Assembly: GCF_014925385.1 (NCBI RefSeq)
Contig: NZ_JACSDK010000015.1
Location: 62,001 to 126,000 of the forward strand
Origin: Pelagibius marinus
Lineage (GTDB): Bacteria > Pseudomonadota > Alphaproteobacteria > Kiloniellales > Kiloniellaceae
DNA length: 64,000 nt
Direction: 5' to 3'
Shown: in pieces, positions 26,268 through 34,796 of the stretch
Position numbering within the stretch: the first letter of the stretch is position 1
Layout of the letters: every line of letters begins with the position of its first letter
Made by a program: the position numbers and the translations under genes
Notes under the pieces: model-generated
The model's database searches: none
What the model was told of the DNA's origin: nothing
Seen by the model: the letters and a program-made list of their open reading frames with translations, nothing else

Positions 26268-27329
26268 TTGATAACTCCCCGAATATTCAAAGCACTCGCC
26301 CTTCTGCTCCTGACGGTTTCACTGCCGCCCCTGGCCGCGGTCTGCCGCGCCGAGGAAGGCCGCGACGGCGACCCCGACCCCGCCTGGATCATCACCGGAC
26401 AATTCAGCAACGACCTCTTTGGCGGCTCCGACCAGCACTTTACCCACGGCATGCGCCTCAGCGCCCTCTCGCCGGACGGGATCGTGCCGGAGTTCATCGA
26501 GGACGCGGGCAAGGCCCTGCCGATCTTCCCGGACGACGGCAGCCTGCGGGTCACCTACAGCCTGGGCCAGGAGATGTTCACGCCGGAACGCATCGAAGTT
26601 CACGAGCTGATCGAGGACGACCGCCCCTACGCCGGCTGGCTCTACGCCGGGGTCGGCCTGGTCTCCGCCACCGAAGACCGGCTCGACAACCTGGAACTGA
26701 ACCTCGGCGTGGTCGGACCGGCCTCGCTGGCCGAGCAGACGCAGACCGAATATCACAAGCTGATCGGCGTGCAGACGCCGGAGGGGTGGGACAACCAGCT
26801 GAAGAATGAGCCCGGTATCGTTCTCTACTACGAGCACAAGTGGCGCAACCTGTGGAAGGCCGAGGAAGGAGACGTGCCGCTGCTGCGCGACCTGCCGCTG
26901 CTCGACCAGCTGCAGTTCGACGTCACGCCGCATCTGGGCGGCGCTCTGGGCAACGTCTACACTTACGGCGCCGGCGGCCTGACCCTGCGCATCGGCGACG
27001 ACCTGCCCGCCGACTACGGCCCGCCGCGTATCCGGCCCGCCCTGCCCGGCTCCGACTACTTCCGCCCCGACGACTGGTTCGGCTGGTATCTCTTCGCCGG
27101 CGCCGAAGGGCGCGTCGTGCTGCGCAACATCTTCCTGGACGGCAACACCTTCCAGGACAGCCACAGCGTCGACAAATACCCGCTGGTGGCGGACCTGCAG
27201 GCCGGGATCGCCGTGATGCTGGGCGAGCGCGTGCGCCTCGCTTACACCCACCTGTGGCGGACCAAGGAATTCCGCGAGCAGGACGCTCCGGACCAGTTCG
27301 GCACCTTCAGTGTGTCGCTGCGCTTCTGA
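26268..27329 (+). CDS. LpxR-type lipid A deacylase (DUF2219), outer membrane
   Basis: 353 residues if translation starts at TTG 26268, the only start giving a normal signal peptide (FKALALLLLTVSLPPLAA then VCRA); another in-frame TTG at 26142 would add a long non-conserved leader. The catalytic N-terminus is kept: FSNDLFGG (Asn48/Asp49) and DQHFTHGMR. RPYAGWLYAG and the C-terminal Phe are typical of the DUF2219 beta-barrel. LpxR of Salmonella removes the 3'-acyloxyacyl group of lipid A. No ATG near the signal peptide is present, so the start is inferred. Confidence 0.85.
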   Translation: MITPRIFKALALLLLTVSLPPLAAVCRAEEGRDGDPDPAWIITGQFSNDLFGGSDQHFTHGMRLSALSPDGIVPEFIEDAGKALPIFPDDGSLRVTYSLGQEMFTPERIEVHELIEDDRPYAGWLYAGVGLVSATEDRLDNLELNLGVVGPASLAEQTQTEYHKLIGVQTPEGWDNQLKNEPGIVLYYEHKWRNLWKAEEGDVPLLRDLPLLDQLQFDVTPHLGGALGNVYTYGAGGLTLRIGDDLPADYGPPRIRPALPGSDYFRPDDWFGWYLFAGAEGRVVLRNIFLDGNTFQDSHSVDKYPLVADLQAGIAVMLGERVRLAYTHLWRTKEFREQDAPDQFGTFSVSLRF

Positions 27330-27383
27330 GGCCGCCCGGCCGCTGCGCGGTGCAGGGCTCGGACGGCCTCACAAAGGTCCGGT

Positions 27384-28331
27384 TCAGTTCGGGCGCGCGA
27401 CGTAGTCGGCGTAGATTTCCGCCGCCGCGTAGGCCTTGGGGGTCGCGACGTGGCAGTAGCGGCCGAAGTTGTAGTACTCCAGCTTGCCCTTGGGCAGATC
27501 GACCCGCCCGGCAACCGCCAGCGCGGGGAAGAGATAAGCCTGGCGCGCCGGCGCCGGCAGGGCCATGAGGCCAAGCTGCAGTTCCTCCACCGTCACCCGG
27601 CCGCCCTGCTTCACCGCGAGGGTCAGGTCGGGGTCCTTCAGCAGGCCGGCCGCCAGCGCCGCCTCGGCGCTGCCGACCTCCACCTTGCGCCGCTCCAGCG
27701 GGCGCCGCCAGACGTGGAACACGCCGACGGTGCGCACGCCGGCGTCGTTGTCCGGGTCCGGCTCCAGGTCGATCTCCGTCTTGGCGCCCGGTCCGATCAC
27801 CGGCATGCCGTCGAGAGCGTAGTTCAGCTTCAGCGTCGCATCGCCCGCACCGCGCGACAGGACCTCGCCCTTTTCGGAAAGCTGGGCGACCTGGATCAGC
27901 TCGGCGCGCTCGGTCGCCACGTGGGCAAGGTCGAAACCCGCTTCCCTGAGGACCTCATGCGCGTAGCCGGTCACGGCCCGCGACGATTTCTTGCCGAGCG
28001 TGAACACCGTGTCGCCATTGTCGTCGCTTTCTTCGGCCAGGTCCGGCCATTCGCGCAGCTCGTTGGGATGGGCCTCGGAGGCGGAGAGGTTGCGCGACCA
28101 CACCGCGCCGGAGGCCGGGAAGAACTCCACATCGCCGTCACGCCCGGCCCAGACCCGGCTGTTCTCCGTCTCCATCTCGCGCAACTTGCCGAGGCCGAGG
28201 CGGCCGGCCAGGCGGGAGATGCCTTCACGGCGCTCCTCCAGCGGCGGCGCGGCCACGCGCACGGCGTGGAGGGCCGCGGGGATCTCCGGCATCTTGGTCC
28301 GAAACTTGATCTGCTTCATGTCGATGGTCAT
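27384..28331 (-). CDS. unrecognised protein of the metzincin/clan-CD-like cluster
   Basis: 315 residues from ATG 28331, with GAGGAGA nine bases upstream. No signal peptide or membrane segment. The mixed alpha/beta sequence includes FFPASGAVWSRNLSASEAHP (about 74-93) and a long acidic-basic middle, and ends in YADYVARPN. One Cys only (GRYCHV). I do not recognise a family. It follows the DUF6345-like gene by 13 bases and should be co-transcribed with it. A role as chaperone, inhibitor or substrate of its neighbour is possible but unsupported by motif. Confidence 0.7.
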   Translation of the reverse strand: MTIDMKQIKFRTKMPEIPAALHAVRVAAPPLEERREGISRLAGRLGLGKLREMETENSRVWAGRDGDVEFFPASGAVWSRNLSASEAHPNELREWPDLAEESDDNGDTVFTLGKKSSRAVTGYAHEVLREAGFDLAHVATERAELIQVAQLSEKGEVLSRGAGDATLKLNYALDGMPVIGPGAKTEIDLEPDPDNDAGVRTVGVFHVWRRPLERRKVEVGSAEAALAAGLLKDPDLTLAVKQGGRVTVEELQLGLMALPAPARQAYLFPALAVAGRVDLPKGKLEYYNFGRYCHVATPKAYAAAEIYADYVARPN

Positions 28332-28344
28332 CTTCGTGCTCTCC

Positions 28345-29034
28345 TCAGCAGGAGCCGCGGGCCGTCCAGAAGGTCCGGTTCTGGCTCGGATCGGACGGTT
28401 CCGATTTCGTGATCTTCTCGTTGTAGGTCGAGACGTTGGACCCGCCGGAGGTCTTGCCCTCCGCGCGCAGATAGGCCCACTGCACGTTCGAGCCTTCGAC
28501 GAGCTGGTTCGCCTTCTTCCAGGCATCACGAATGGTGTAGTGCGGGAAGAACGAAACCAGATAGTGCAGAGCTCCGCCGTACATCGCGAAGTACTGGCCG
28601 CGCGGGTCCTGCCCGCCGCCCGAGTAGGAGCTGTTGTGGAAGCCGCACATATAGTGCAGCCGCTCGAAGGCCGGGATCCAGCGGCCGACCGAATTCGACG
28701 AGGTGTGCTCCAGCAGAGCACAGGCGTGGGTGGCGAAGACCTCGAGGTCGCCGATGCCGAAATCCACGTTGTCACCCGTGGAGACCGACCCGTCGGACGT
28801 GGAGAACCCGTTGGGATTCCCGTGCGAGGACATCATCAGGCAGTCGACCTTCTCGCTCTTCTCCTGATAGTTGGATGTGACGACGAAATCCTTTTCGAGG
28901 ACGCCTGAATCGCCGTGGTCCTCGGTCCAGTCGAACCCGGATGCCAGGGCGAAGGTCGCGGGGAAGCCCTGGGCCTCTTTGCGGCGTCCGTCGATACCGT
29001 CTTTGATCCACCAGGAGCCCATGCGCTTAGCCAT
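28345..29034 (-). CDS. DUF6345-like protein with clan-CD-type His/Cys motifs
   Basis: 229 residues from ATG 29034, preceded by a strong GGAGGAAAG site. A hydrophobic strand ends in LMMSSHGN (His71-Gly72), and a second strand ends in LEVFATHACALLE (Cys105). Strand-His-Gly followed by strand-x-x-Cys is how caspase-fold (clan CD) cysteine peptidases such as gingipain, clostripain and metacaspase present their dyad. The rest (MCGFHNSSYSG, ARGSC) resembles the DUF6345 family, from memory. No signal peptide. It sits between the crystallin-metzincin gene and an unrecognised gene. Protease activity is inferred. Confidence 0.65.
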   Translation of the reverse strand: MAKRMGSWWIKDGIDGRRKEAQGFPATFALASGFDWTEDHGDSGVLEKDFVVTSNYQEKSEKVDCLMMSSHGNPNGFSTSDGSVSTGDNVDFGIGDLEVFATHACALLEHTSSNSVGRWIPAFERLHYMCGFHNSSYSGGGQDPRGQYFAMYGGALHYLVSFFPHYTIRDAWKKANQLVEGSNVQWAYLRAEGKTSGGSNVSTYNEKITKSEPSDPSQNRTFWTARGSC

Positions 29035-29317
29035 GGTTCTTTCCTCCAATTTTCCAGATGTCGCGTGGAGACATGCATCTCCAAAAGGCCCGGCTTACCG
29101 TCGGCGCAGACTGGTTCCGCGCGCTCTTTCGGCAGGCTGCGAGCCGGACGTTCAATACCTTGCAGGTAGTCTGAAGCAGCCTGAATGCCGCTATCCTAGA
29201 CCCATGCCGCAGCCGATTCCGATGGGAATTCCTTGGTACCCATCAAGTGACACAGTGTTCACTGCGCCGTCACGACGCCGACAGCCGTCGGCGCCGCGTG
29301 CGGTTGAACGAAAGACT

Positions 29318-30175
29318 TCAGCGATCACCCTTGCGGAAGACGTTCTTCGACAAGGTGGTGTGCATCTCCTCGATCTGGTCGGCGCTGATCACGCGGTCGA
29401 AGATCGAATCGCCGTTGCCTTCCTTGAACATGATGTTCTTCTTGGAATTGTTCGCCGAGGGATGATGGATGCCGCAATAGTGGCCCAGCTCGTGGGCCAG
29501 GGAGCGCGCCAATTCCTCGGTCGTGCGAGCCCCCGAGCCGCCGCCGACGAAGTCGGCCATGGCCGCCACGGTGATCGACTTGCCGAAGCCCGGCGGCTTG
29601 CTCTTGGCCTGGGTGCCGACCTTCTTGAAATCGTGCACGAAGACCACGTCGATCTCGCCGGAACGCTTCCAGGATGCCGGGTAATCGGCGCCGCCGCGCT
29701 TGACGACGAACTTGTTGTCGTCGGTGCGGAAGGTGCAGTGCGCGACCGACAGCTTCAGCAGCGCACCGCAGTCCTCGTAGAACCTGTTCACGTGATTGAC
29801 GATCGTCAGCACGGCCTTCTCGGCGGTGCTGGAGGAGTTCCAGTCACCGGGAAACTCGCCCTTGGAGTTCTTCACGATGGTGACGTTGAGGTCCAGGTCG
29901 AAAGGGGTGCGGCGCAGGGAAGTGATGCCGTTCTTGAAGCCCGACTTGCCGCCCGCCTTCTTCGAGCCGAGGTTGCTGACGTTCTTCGGCCCCTTCACAT
30001 AGAGGACGCCACCCTTCCAGTCTTCCTTCTTGAACAGCAGCACCGGCTCGCCGCCGGTGATCTTGATGGAGGAAGGGTTGTTGCCGACCTTGGTGTCCTT
30101 CAGGCTGGATTTGTTGCGGGCGAAGCTCTGGCTGCCGCCTTTGAAATCCGTATCCGTAAACAGCGTAACCGTCAT
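29318..30175 (-). CDS. beta/gamma-crystallin-metzincin metallopeptidase fusion
   Basis: 285 residues from ATG 30175 (GGAGAGAG upstream). Residues 1-90 form a beta/gamma-crystallin-like domain of two Greek-key motifs (VTLFTDTDFKGGSQSF and VLLFKKEDWKGGVLYV), a fold that often binds calcium. Residues about 95-285 are a metallopeptidase with the full metzincin zinc site HELGHYCGIHH (His228, Glu229, His232, Gly235, His238) and a Met-turn candidate at Met249. No signal peptide is seen, which is unusual for metzincins; type I or other unconventional export, or an intracellular role, is possible. It is the first gene of a leftward trio; 283 bases separate it from the next gene. Confidence 0.85.
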   Translation of the reverse strand: MTVTLFTDTDFKGGSQSFARNKSSLKDTKVGNNPSSIKITGGEPVLLFKKEDWKGGVLYVKGPKNVSNLGSKKAGGKSGFKNGITSLRRTPFDLDLNVTIVKNSKGEFPGDWNSSSTAEKAVLTIVNHVNRFYEDCGALLKLSVAHCTFRTDDNKFVVKRGGADYPASWKRSGEIDVVFVHDFKKVGTQAKSKPPGFGKSITVAAMADFVGGGSGARTTEELARSLAHELGHYCGIHHPSANNSKKNIMFKEGNGDSIFDRVISADQIEEMHTTLSKNVFRKGDR

Positions 30176-30364
30176 CGTCTCTCTCCACGTCGGGTGAGTT
30201 GCAACTGGGTTCACTGAGAAGCGATGGCCGCACCTTCGCTTCCACGGCATCAGACAACATTGAAGCATCGCCCGGAAGCTGTGGCAAAGCGCACAGGCTC
30301 CCCGGAAGGGTCACGTCTACCCGAAATTGCCAGGCGAAGACGGCCGCCGAAACGGCCTGAAGCC

Positions 30365-31714
30365 CTACTCCCCGCCGCCGTGCGGCAGGGTTTCCATGAA
30401 GCGCACGGGCCGGCCGGTGGGGCCGCCGCGCAGTTCGCCGTCGCGCATGGCGACGTGGCCGCGGATGATGGTGGCCATCGGCCAGCCGGTGATGGGCTTG
30501 CCCTCGAAAGGGGACCAGCCGCACTTGGACTGCAGCCAGGCCTGCTCGATGTGGGTCTTGGCCTTCAGGTCCACGACGGTGAAGTCGCCGTCGTAGCCGA
30601 CGGCGATGCGGCCCTTGCCGGCGATGTTGTAGATGCGCTGGGCGCCCGCCGAGGTAAGGTCGACCAGGCGTTCCAGGGTCAGCTTGCCGGCGTTCATGTG
30701 GTCCAGCAGCAGCGGCAGCAGGGTCTGCACGCCGGGCATGCCCGAGGGCGAGCGCGGATAGGGCGCGGCCTTTTCTTCGCGGGTGTGGGGCGCGTGGTCG
30801 GAGCCGACCACGTCGACGATGCCCAGGCGCACCGCCTCCCACAGCGCCTCGCGGTGGCGCGCCTCGCGGATCGGCGGGTTCATCTGCGCGAAGCTGCCGA
30901 TCTCCTCGTAGCAATAGGGCGCCGCCAGGGTCAGGTGCTGCGGCGTCACCTCCATGGTGGCGATGTCCTTGGCGGCGGCCAGGATCGGCACCTCCTCCGC
31001 CGTGGTCACGTGCAGCACGTGGATGCGCTTGCCCGCCTCGCGCGCCAGCTTCAAGAGGCGCTTCGTCGAGCGCACGGCGGTCTCCACGTCGCGCCATTCG
31101 GGGTGCTGGGAGACCTTGCCGCCCTCGCGGATCAGCTCGAAGCGCTCGCGCAGGCGCACCTCGTCCTCGGAGTGCACGGCGACGCGGCGATTGACGTGCT
31201 TCAGGATGCGGCGCAGATCCTCGTCCTCGTGCACCAGCAGCGAACCGGTGGAGGACCCCATGAAGATCTTCACCCCGCAGACCCCGGGCAGGCGCTCCAG
31301 CTCGCCCAGGCGCTCGGCGTTCTCCGCCGCCGCGCCCGCGAAGAAGGCGTGGTCGCACCAGGCCCGCCCTTCCGCGCGGGTCAGCTTGTCGTTGATCGCC
31401 GCTTCGTCGATGGTCGCCGGGCTGGTGTTCGGCATCTCGAAGACCGCGGTGACGCCGCCCATGACCGCCGCACGGGTGCCGCTTTCCAGGTCTTCCTTGT
31501 GCTCCAGGCCGGGCTCACGGAAGTGCACCTGGGTGTCGATGACGCCCGGCAGCACCGTCAGGCCCTTGGCGTCGAAGACCTCGTCGGCGCGGGCGCGGTC
31601 CAGTGCGCCGATGTCGACGATGCGCCCCTCGGCCACCGCCACGTCGGCGGAGACCAGCCCGGAGGGCGTGAAGACGTCGCCGCCGGTGACAATGAGATCC
31701 CAGTCCTTGGCCAT
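30365..31714 (-). CDS. dihydroorotase-like cyclic amidohydrolase
   Basis: 449 residues of the type I dihydroorotase/allantoinase group. Metal-site features: carboxylated Lys region VKIFMGSS, HSEDE, IHVLHVTT and GSDHAPHT. The first His of the usual HxH pair is Gln (DTQVHFREPG, Gln62/His64), a departure from the classical ligand set. It could be the pyrimidine enzyme (EC 3.5.2.3), or a paralog for another cyclic amide; no other pyrimidine gene is nearby. It lies 23 bases upstream of nothing on its strand but follows the glycosyltransferase gene closely. Confidence 0.82.
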   Translation of the reverse strand: MAKDWDLIVTGGDVFTPSGLVSADVAVAEGRIVDIGALDRARADEVFDAKGLTVLPGVIDTQVHFREPGLEHKEDLESGTRAAVMGGVTAVFEMPNTSPATIDEAAINDKLTRAEGRAWCDHAFFAGAAAENAERLGELERLPGVCGVKIFMGSSTGSLLVHEDEDLRRILKHVNRRVAVHSEDEVRLRERFELIREGGKVSQHPEWRDVETAVRSTKRLLKLAREAGKRIHVLHVTTAEEVPILAAAKDIATMEVTPQHLTLAAPYCYEEIGSFAQMNPPIREARHREALWEAVRLGIVDVVGSDHAPHTREEKAAPYPRSPSGMPGVQTLLPLLLDHMNAGKLTLERLVDLTSAGAQRIYNIAGKGRIAVGYDGDFTVVDLKAKTHIEQAWLQSKCGWSPFEGKPITGWPMATIIRGHVAMRDGELRGGPTGRPVRFMETLPHGGGE

Positions 31715-31737
31715 CGCTCAGTCTTTCTTATCTAGGG

Positions 31738-32790
31738 CTACGACGCCGCAGCGGCGGGCCGCCCCGCCAGCAGGCGCTCGAAGAGGTCAAGGTAGCGCCG
31801 CACGGCGACGTCCTCGGTGAAGCCTTGCTCAAAGGCCGTCCGGCCGGCCTGGGCCAGACGTTCGGCGGTCTGCGGGTCGTCGATCAGGCGCCGCAGGGCC
31901 GCCGCCATGGCCGCTGCGTCGTCGATGGGCACCAGCAGGCCGTTCTCCCCGTCCTTGATCAACCAGGACGGCCCCTGGCTGGCCGCCGAGACCATCGGCA
32001 GGCGGTGCATCCAGCCTTCCAGCACCACGCTGCCCAGGGGCTCGTGGCGCGACGGTACCACGTAGAGATCGGCGGCGGCGAAATAGGGCGCGGCGTCGTG
32101 CTGCCAGCCGAGGAAACGCACCCGCCCGCCGATGCCCAGGTCGGCGGCCTGGCGCTCCAGCTTCTCGCGCAGCGGTCCCTCGCCGGCCAGCCAGAGGTAG
32201 GCGCCGGGCAGCCGCGCCACCGCCTGCAGCAGGATGTCGAAGGCCTTGTTCTCGTGCAGCCGGCCCAGCGCGAAAATCAGCGGCGCCTCGGCGGGCGTGT
32301 CCAGGCTCGCGCGGTCGGCCGGCGGAGTCGCGCTCTTGTCCTCGACGAAGTTGGGGATGACGTGCACGCGCTCCTCGGCAAAGCCGTGCTTTACGCAGTG
32401 CGCCTTGATGTCCGGCGTGATGCAGACCAGGTGATCGCAGTTGCGGTAGTACTTCATGCTGTAGTAGCCGCCGAGCCGCGCCAGGTGCAGAAAATCGCCC
32501 TTGGGCATGGCCGCCGAGGCGCGGTTCATGTATGTCAGCGCCAGTTCCGGCCGGAACCCGGCGATCTCACGCTGCAGAATCTTCCTGGTCTGCCAGTCGA
32601 AGAGGCCGCCGAAGGGCGCGGTCACCGGCTCGATCCCGCCGGCGCGCAGTACTTCCAGGCTTTTTTCGTGGGGGCGAATCACCACGCGCTGCTCGACACC
32701 AGCCCGCTTCAGCGCAAGACAAAGACGCAGGAAGTGCATCTCGGCGCCGCCTTGCGGAGCGCCCGCCAGGGCTTGCAGCAGGCGCGGCAT
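31738..32790 (-). CDS. family 4 glycosyltransferase
   Basis: 350 residues from ATG 32790; the frame stays open upstream into the membrane-protein gene but that part is not homologous. N-terminal acceptor motif GAPQGGAEMHF, then the donor domain with FALGRLHENKAFDILLQA, FLGWQ and the nucleotide-sugar-binding PSRHEPLGSVVLEG. It is a retaining GT4 (GT-B) enzyme, probably adding a sugar to lipopolysaccharide or exopolysaccharide. It sits 41 bases downstream of a membrane-protein gene and upstream of the dihydroorotase-like gene on the same strand. Confidence 0.9.
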   Translation of the reverse strand: MPRLLQALAGAPQGGAEMHFLRLCLALKRAGVEQRVVIRPHEKSLEVLRAGGIEPVTAPFGGLFDWQTRKILQREIAGFRPELALTYMNRASAAMPKGDFLHLARLGGYYSMKYYRNCDHLVCITPDIKAHCVKHGFAEERVHVIPNFVEDKSATPPADRASLDTPAEAPLIFALGRLHENKAFDILLQAVARLPGAYLWLAGEGPLREKLERQAADLGIGGRVRFLGWQHDAAPYFAAADLYVVPSRHEPLGSVVLEGWMHRLPMVSAASQGPSWLIKDGENGLLVPIDDAAAMAAALRRLIDDPQTAERLAQAGRTAFEQGFTEDVAVRRYLDLFERLLAGRPAAAAS

Positions 32791-32831
32791 GGAACCGGTG
32801 AAACTCCCTTGGATTGCGCCCGGCGGCGAAT

Positions 32832-33611
32832 TCAGCGGCCGGCGGCCTGGGAACGCGCCGGCAGCCCCGCCTTCCGCCGGGCCAGCAGTCGATTGCGGAA
32901 CACGATCAGATAGAAAAGGATGAAGAGCGATAAGTAAAGCTCCTGCACCTCGCTGGCCTGGTAGAAGATCACCGGATCCCAAAGGCCCTTCGACTGCAGA
33001 CGCTCCGAGAACTTCGCGGTCTCTCCGATCAAGGCCACCGGCAGGCAGACCAGCGGCGGCAGAAAGACTGCAAAGCGACCTGCGCGGATCGCCGGACGGC
33101 GCAGTGCCAGCAGCGGAATGATGATCCCGCCGACGATGACCCCGATCTCCAGCAGGGTGCGCGGCTTCTGGTCGAGCCAGGAGGAGGTGTTGTGCAGGTT
33201 GGTCTCGCCTTGATCGTTGATCGCCTGCCAGCTCTCCGGCGTCAGCCAGCCGGCGTAGTGCTGGCCCCAGCTCGCCTCTTCGCCCGCCATGTAGACGCTG
33301 CCCAGCAGGCCCAGCAGAATCCAGACAAAGACCAGGCGGTCGCGCCGCACCTCCGCCAGCAGCAGGATGCGCAGCGCTACGATCACGGAAATGATCGGGA
33401 CGATGACGTGAGTCGCCTCCAGCAGACCGATCTCGCCGACCACGTAGCTTCTGTAGAAGTCCGGGTTCAGGTGCCAGGTGAACGACAGCACCCCGGCGAT
33501 CACCAGCGGCAGCCAGAGGTAGAGCAGCACGGGCAGACGCTCCGCCGCCTGCAGACGCTGCACGGTCTGCCTTCCGGCGGTGTCGGCGCTGGTATCGCTG
33601 AGTTGAGACAT
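32832..33611 (-). CDS. conserved membrane protein with GEEASWGQ and NxQGETNLHN motifs
   Basis: 259 residues with about six hydrophobic segments (LLYLWLPLVIAGVLSF, VIVPIISVIVALRILLL, VFVWILLGLLGSVYM, LEIGVIVGGIIIPLLAL, LSLFILFYLIVF among them). Between the third and fourth lie AGEEASWGQHYAGW and NDQGETNLHN, a pair of acidic/His/Trp motifs that look like a periplasmic active or binding site. I recall such motifs in unnamed membrane proteins beside polysaccharide genes but cannot name the family. It is directly upstream of the GT4 gene, suggesting envelope glycan work. Confidence 0.7.
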   Translation of the reverse strand: MSQLSDTSADTAGRQTVQRLQAAERLPVLLYLWLPLVIAGVLSFTWHLNPDFYRSYVVGEIGLLEATHVIVPIISVIVALRILLLAEVRRDRLVFVWILLGLLGSVYMAGEEASWGQHYAGWLTPESWQAINDQGETNLHNTSSWLDQKPRTLLEIGVIVGGIIIPLLALRRPAIRAGRFAVFLPPLVCLPVALIGETAKFSERLQSKGLWDPVIFYQASEVQELYLSLFILFYLIVFRNRLLARRKAGLPARSQAAGR

Positions 33612-33834
33612 GCTTTCCCGATTCGGCTGTGCCTGGGCGCTGAGACGCCTTGCAGGAATGAGACGCCACTATGTCACCTGGATGAAAAATTTCAATCTCG
33701 TGACAGCCGCTGCCGGCTTGAGGGGCCGACGGCCTTGCGGCTTTGTGACGGTGCCGCGAAGATTGCTAGACTGTCGCCAGCACCCGACCTCCGGCGGCCT
33801 GTATCCCGACCGCCCCTTCCCGCAGTGGAAATCC

Positions 33835-34770
33835 ATGTCCTCAGGCTCCCCTTCCCGCATCCTGGTCATCAAGCTGTCGGCCTTCGGCGATTTCATCCTG
33901 TCGATCGCCAGTTTCCAGGCGATCCGCGCCCATCACCCGCAAGCGGAGATCACTCTGCTGACCACAGCGCCCTTCGAACGCATGGCCGAGGCCAGCGGCT
34001 GCTTCGACCGGGTCTGGATCGACCGGCGCCCGGCCTGGTGGCAGCCCGGCGCCTGGCTGGCCCTGCGCCGGCAGCTCGCCGGCGGCCGCTTCCAGCGGGT
34101 CTACGACCTGCAGCGTTCCGACCGCAGCGGCGGCTACTTCCGCCTGCTGCCGTCGCCGAAGCCCGAGTGGGTGGGCGTGGTGCCCGGCTGCTCGCACCGC
34201 TACATCCAGCCAAGCGACCAGGTGCTGCACATCTGCGAGCGCGAAGGCCAGCAACTGGCCCTTGCCGGGGTGCCCATTCCCGGCCTGCCCGACCTCTCCT
34301 TCCTGGATGCCGATGTGAGCGGCCTTGAGCTACCGGAGCGCTTCGCCCTGCTGGTCCCCGGCGGCTCAGCGCACCGGCCGGGCAAGCGCTGGCCGGCAGC
34401 GCACTACGCCGCCCTGGCCCGCCACCTGCTGGCGCGCGGCCTGGTGCCGCTGCTGCTCGGCGCCGAGGCCGAACGCGCGGAGATCGCCGAAATCGCCGCA
34501 GCGGCACCGGGCGCCCGCGACCTCTGCGGCAGGACCAGCCTGGAGGCCCTCGCCGCGCTCGGCCGCCGTGCAGAGCTTGCCGTCGGCAACGACACCGGGC
34601 CCATGCACCTCATCGCCGCGGCGGGCGCGCCCTCGCTGGTGCTCTATTCCCACGATTCCGACCCGGCCAAGATCGCCCCGCGCGGCCCCAGCGTCGCCAC
34701 CCTGCGCCGCGAGCGCCTGGCGGAGCTGTCGCTCGAAGAAGTGCTGGAAGCCTTGCCGGCGAAAACCTGA
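33835..34770 (+). CDS. family 9 glycosyltransferase (heptosyltransferase-like)
   Basis: 311 residues from ATG 33835. N-terminal ILVIKLSAFGDFILSIASFQAIR is the GT9 acceptor motif; the donor site is seen in LVPGGSAHRPGKRWP and VGNDTGPMHLIAAAG. Heptosyltransferases of this family add ADP-heptose or other sugars to the inner core of lipopolysaccharide. It is the first of two GT9 genes here (the other at 35691), separated by a NYN-domain gene. The exact sugar is not predictable. Confidence 0.9.
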   Translation: MSSGSPSRILVIKLSAFGDFILSIASFQAIRAHHPQAEITLLTTAPFERMAEASGCFDRVWIDRRPAWWQPGAWLALRRQLAGGRFQRVYDLQRSDRSGGYFRLLPSPKPEWVGVVPGCSHRYIQPSDQVLHICEREGQQLALAGVPIPGLPDLSFLDADVSGLELPERFALLVPGGSAHRPGKRWPAAHYAALARHLLARGLVPLLLGAEAERAEIAEIAAAAPGARDLCGRTSLEALAALGRRAELAVGNDTGPMHLIAAAGAPSLVLYSHDSDPAKIAPRGPSVATLRRERLAELSLEEVLEALPAKT

Positions 34771-34796
34771 CAGTCAGGACCTGCCAGCACCGTCCC

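Noticed and set aside
31738-33669. Single 643-codon frame joining the GT4 gene with the region of the membrane protein
   Set aside because: Only the last 350 codons are glycosyltransferase; the upstream part is out of frame with the membrane-protein gene and not homologous.
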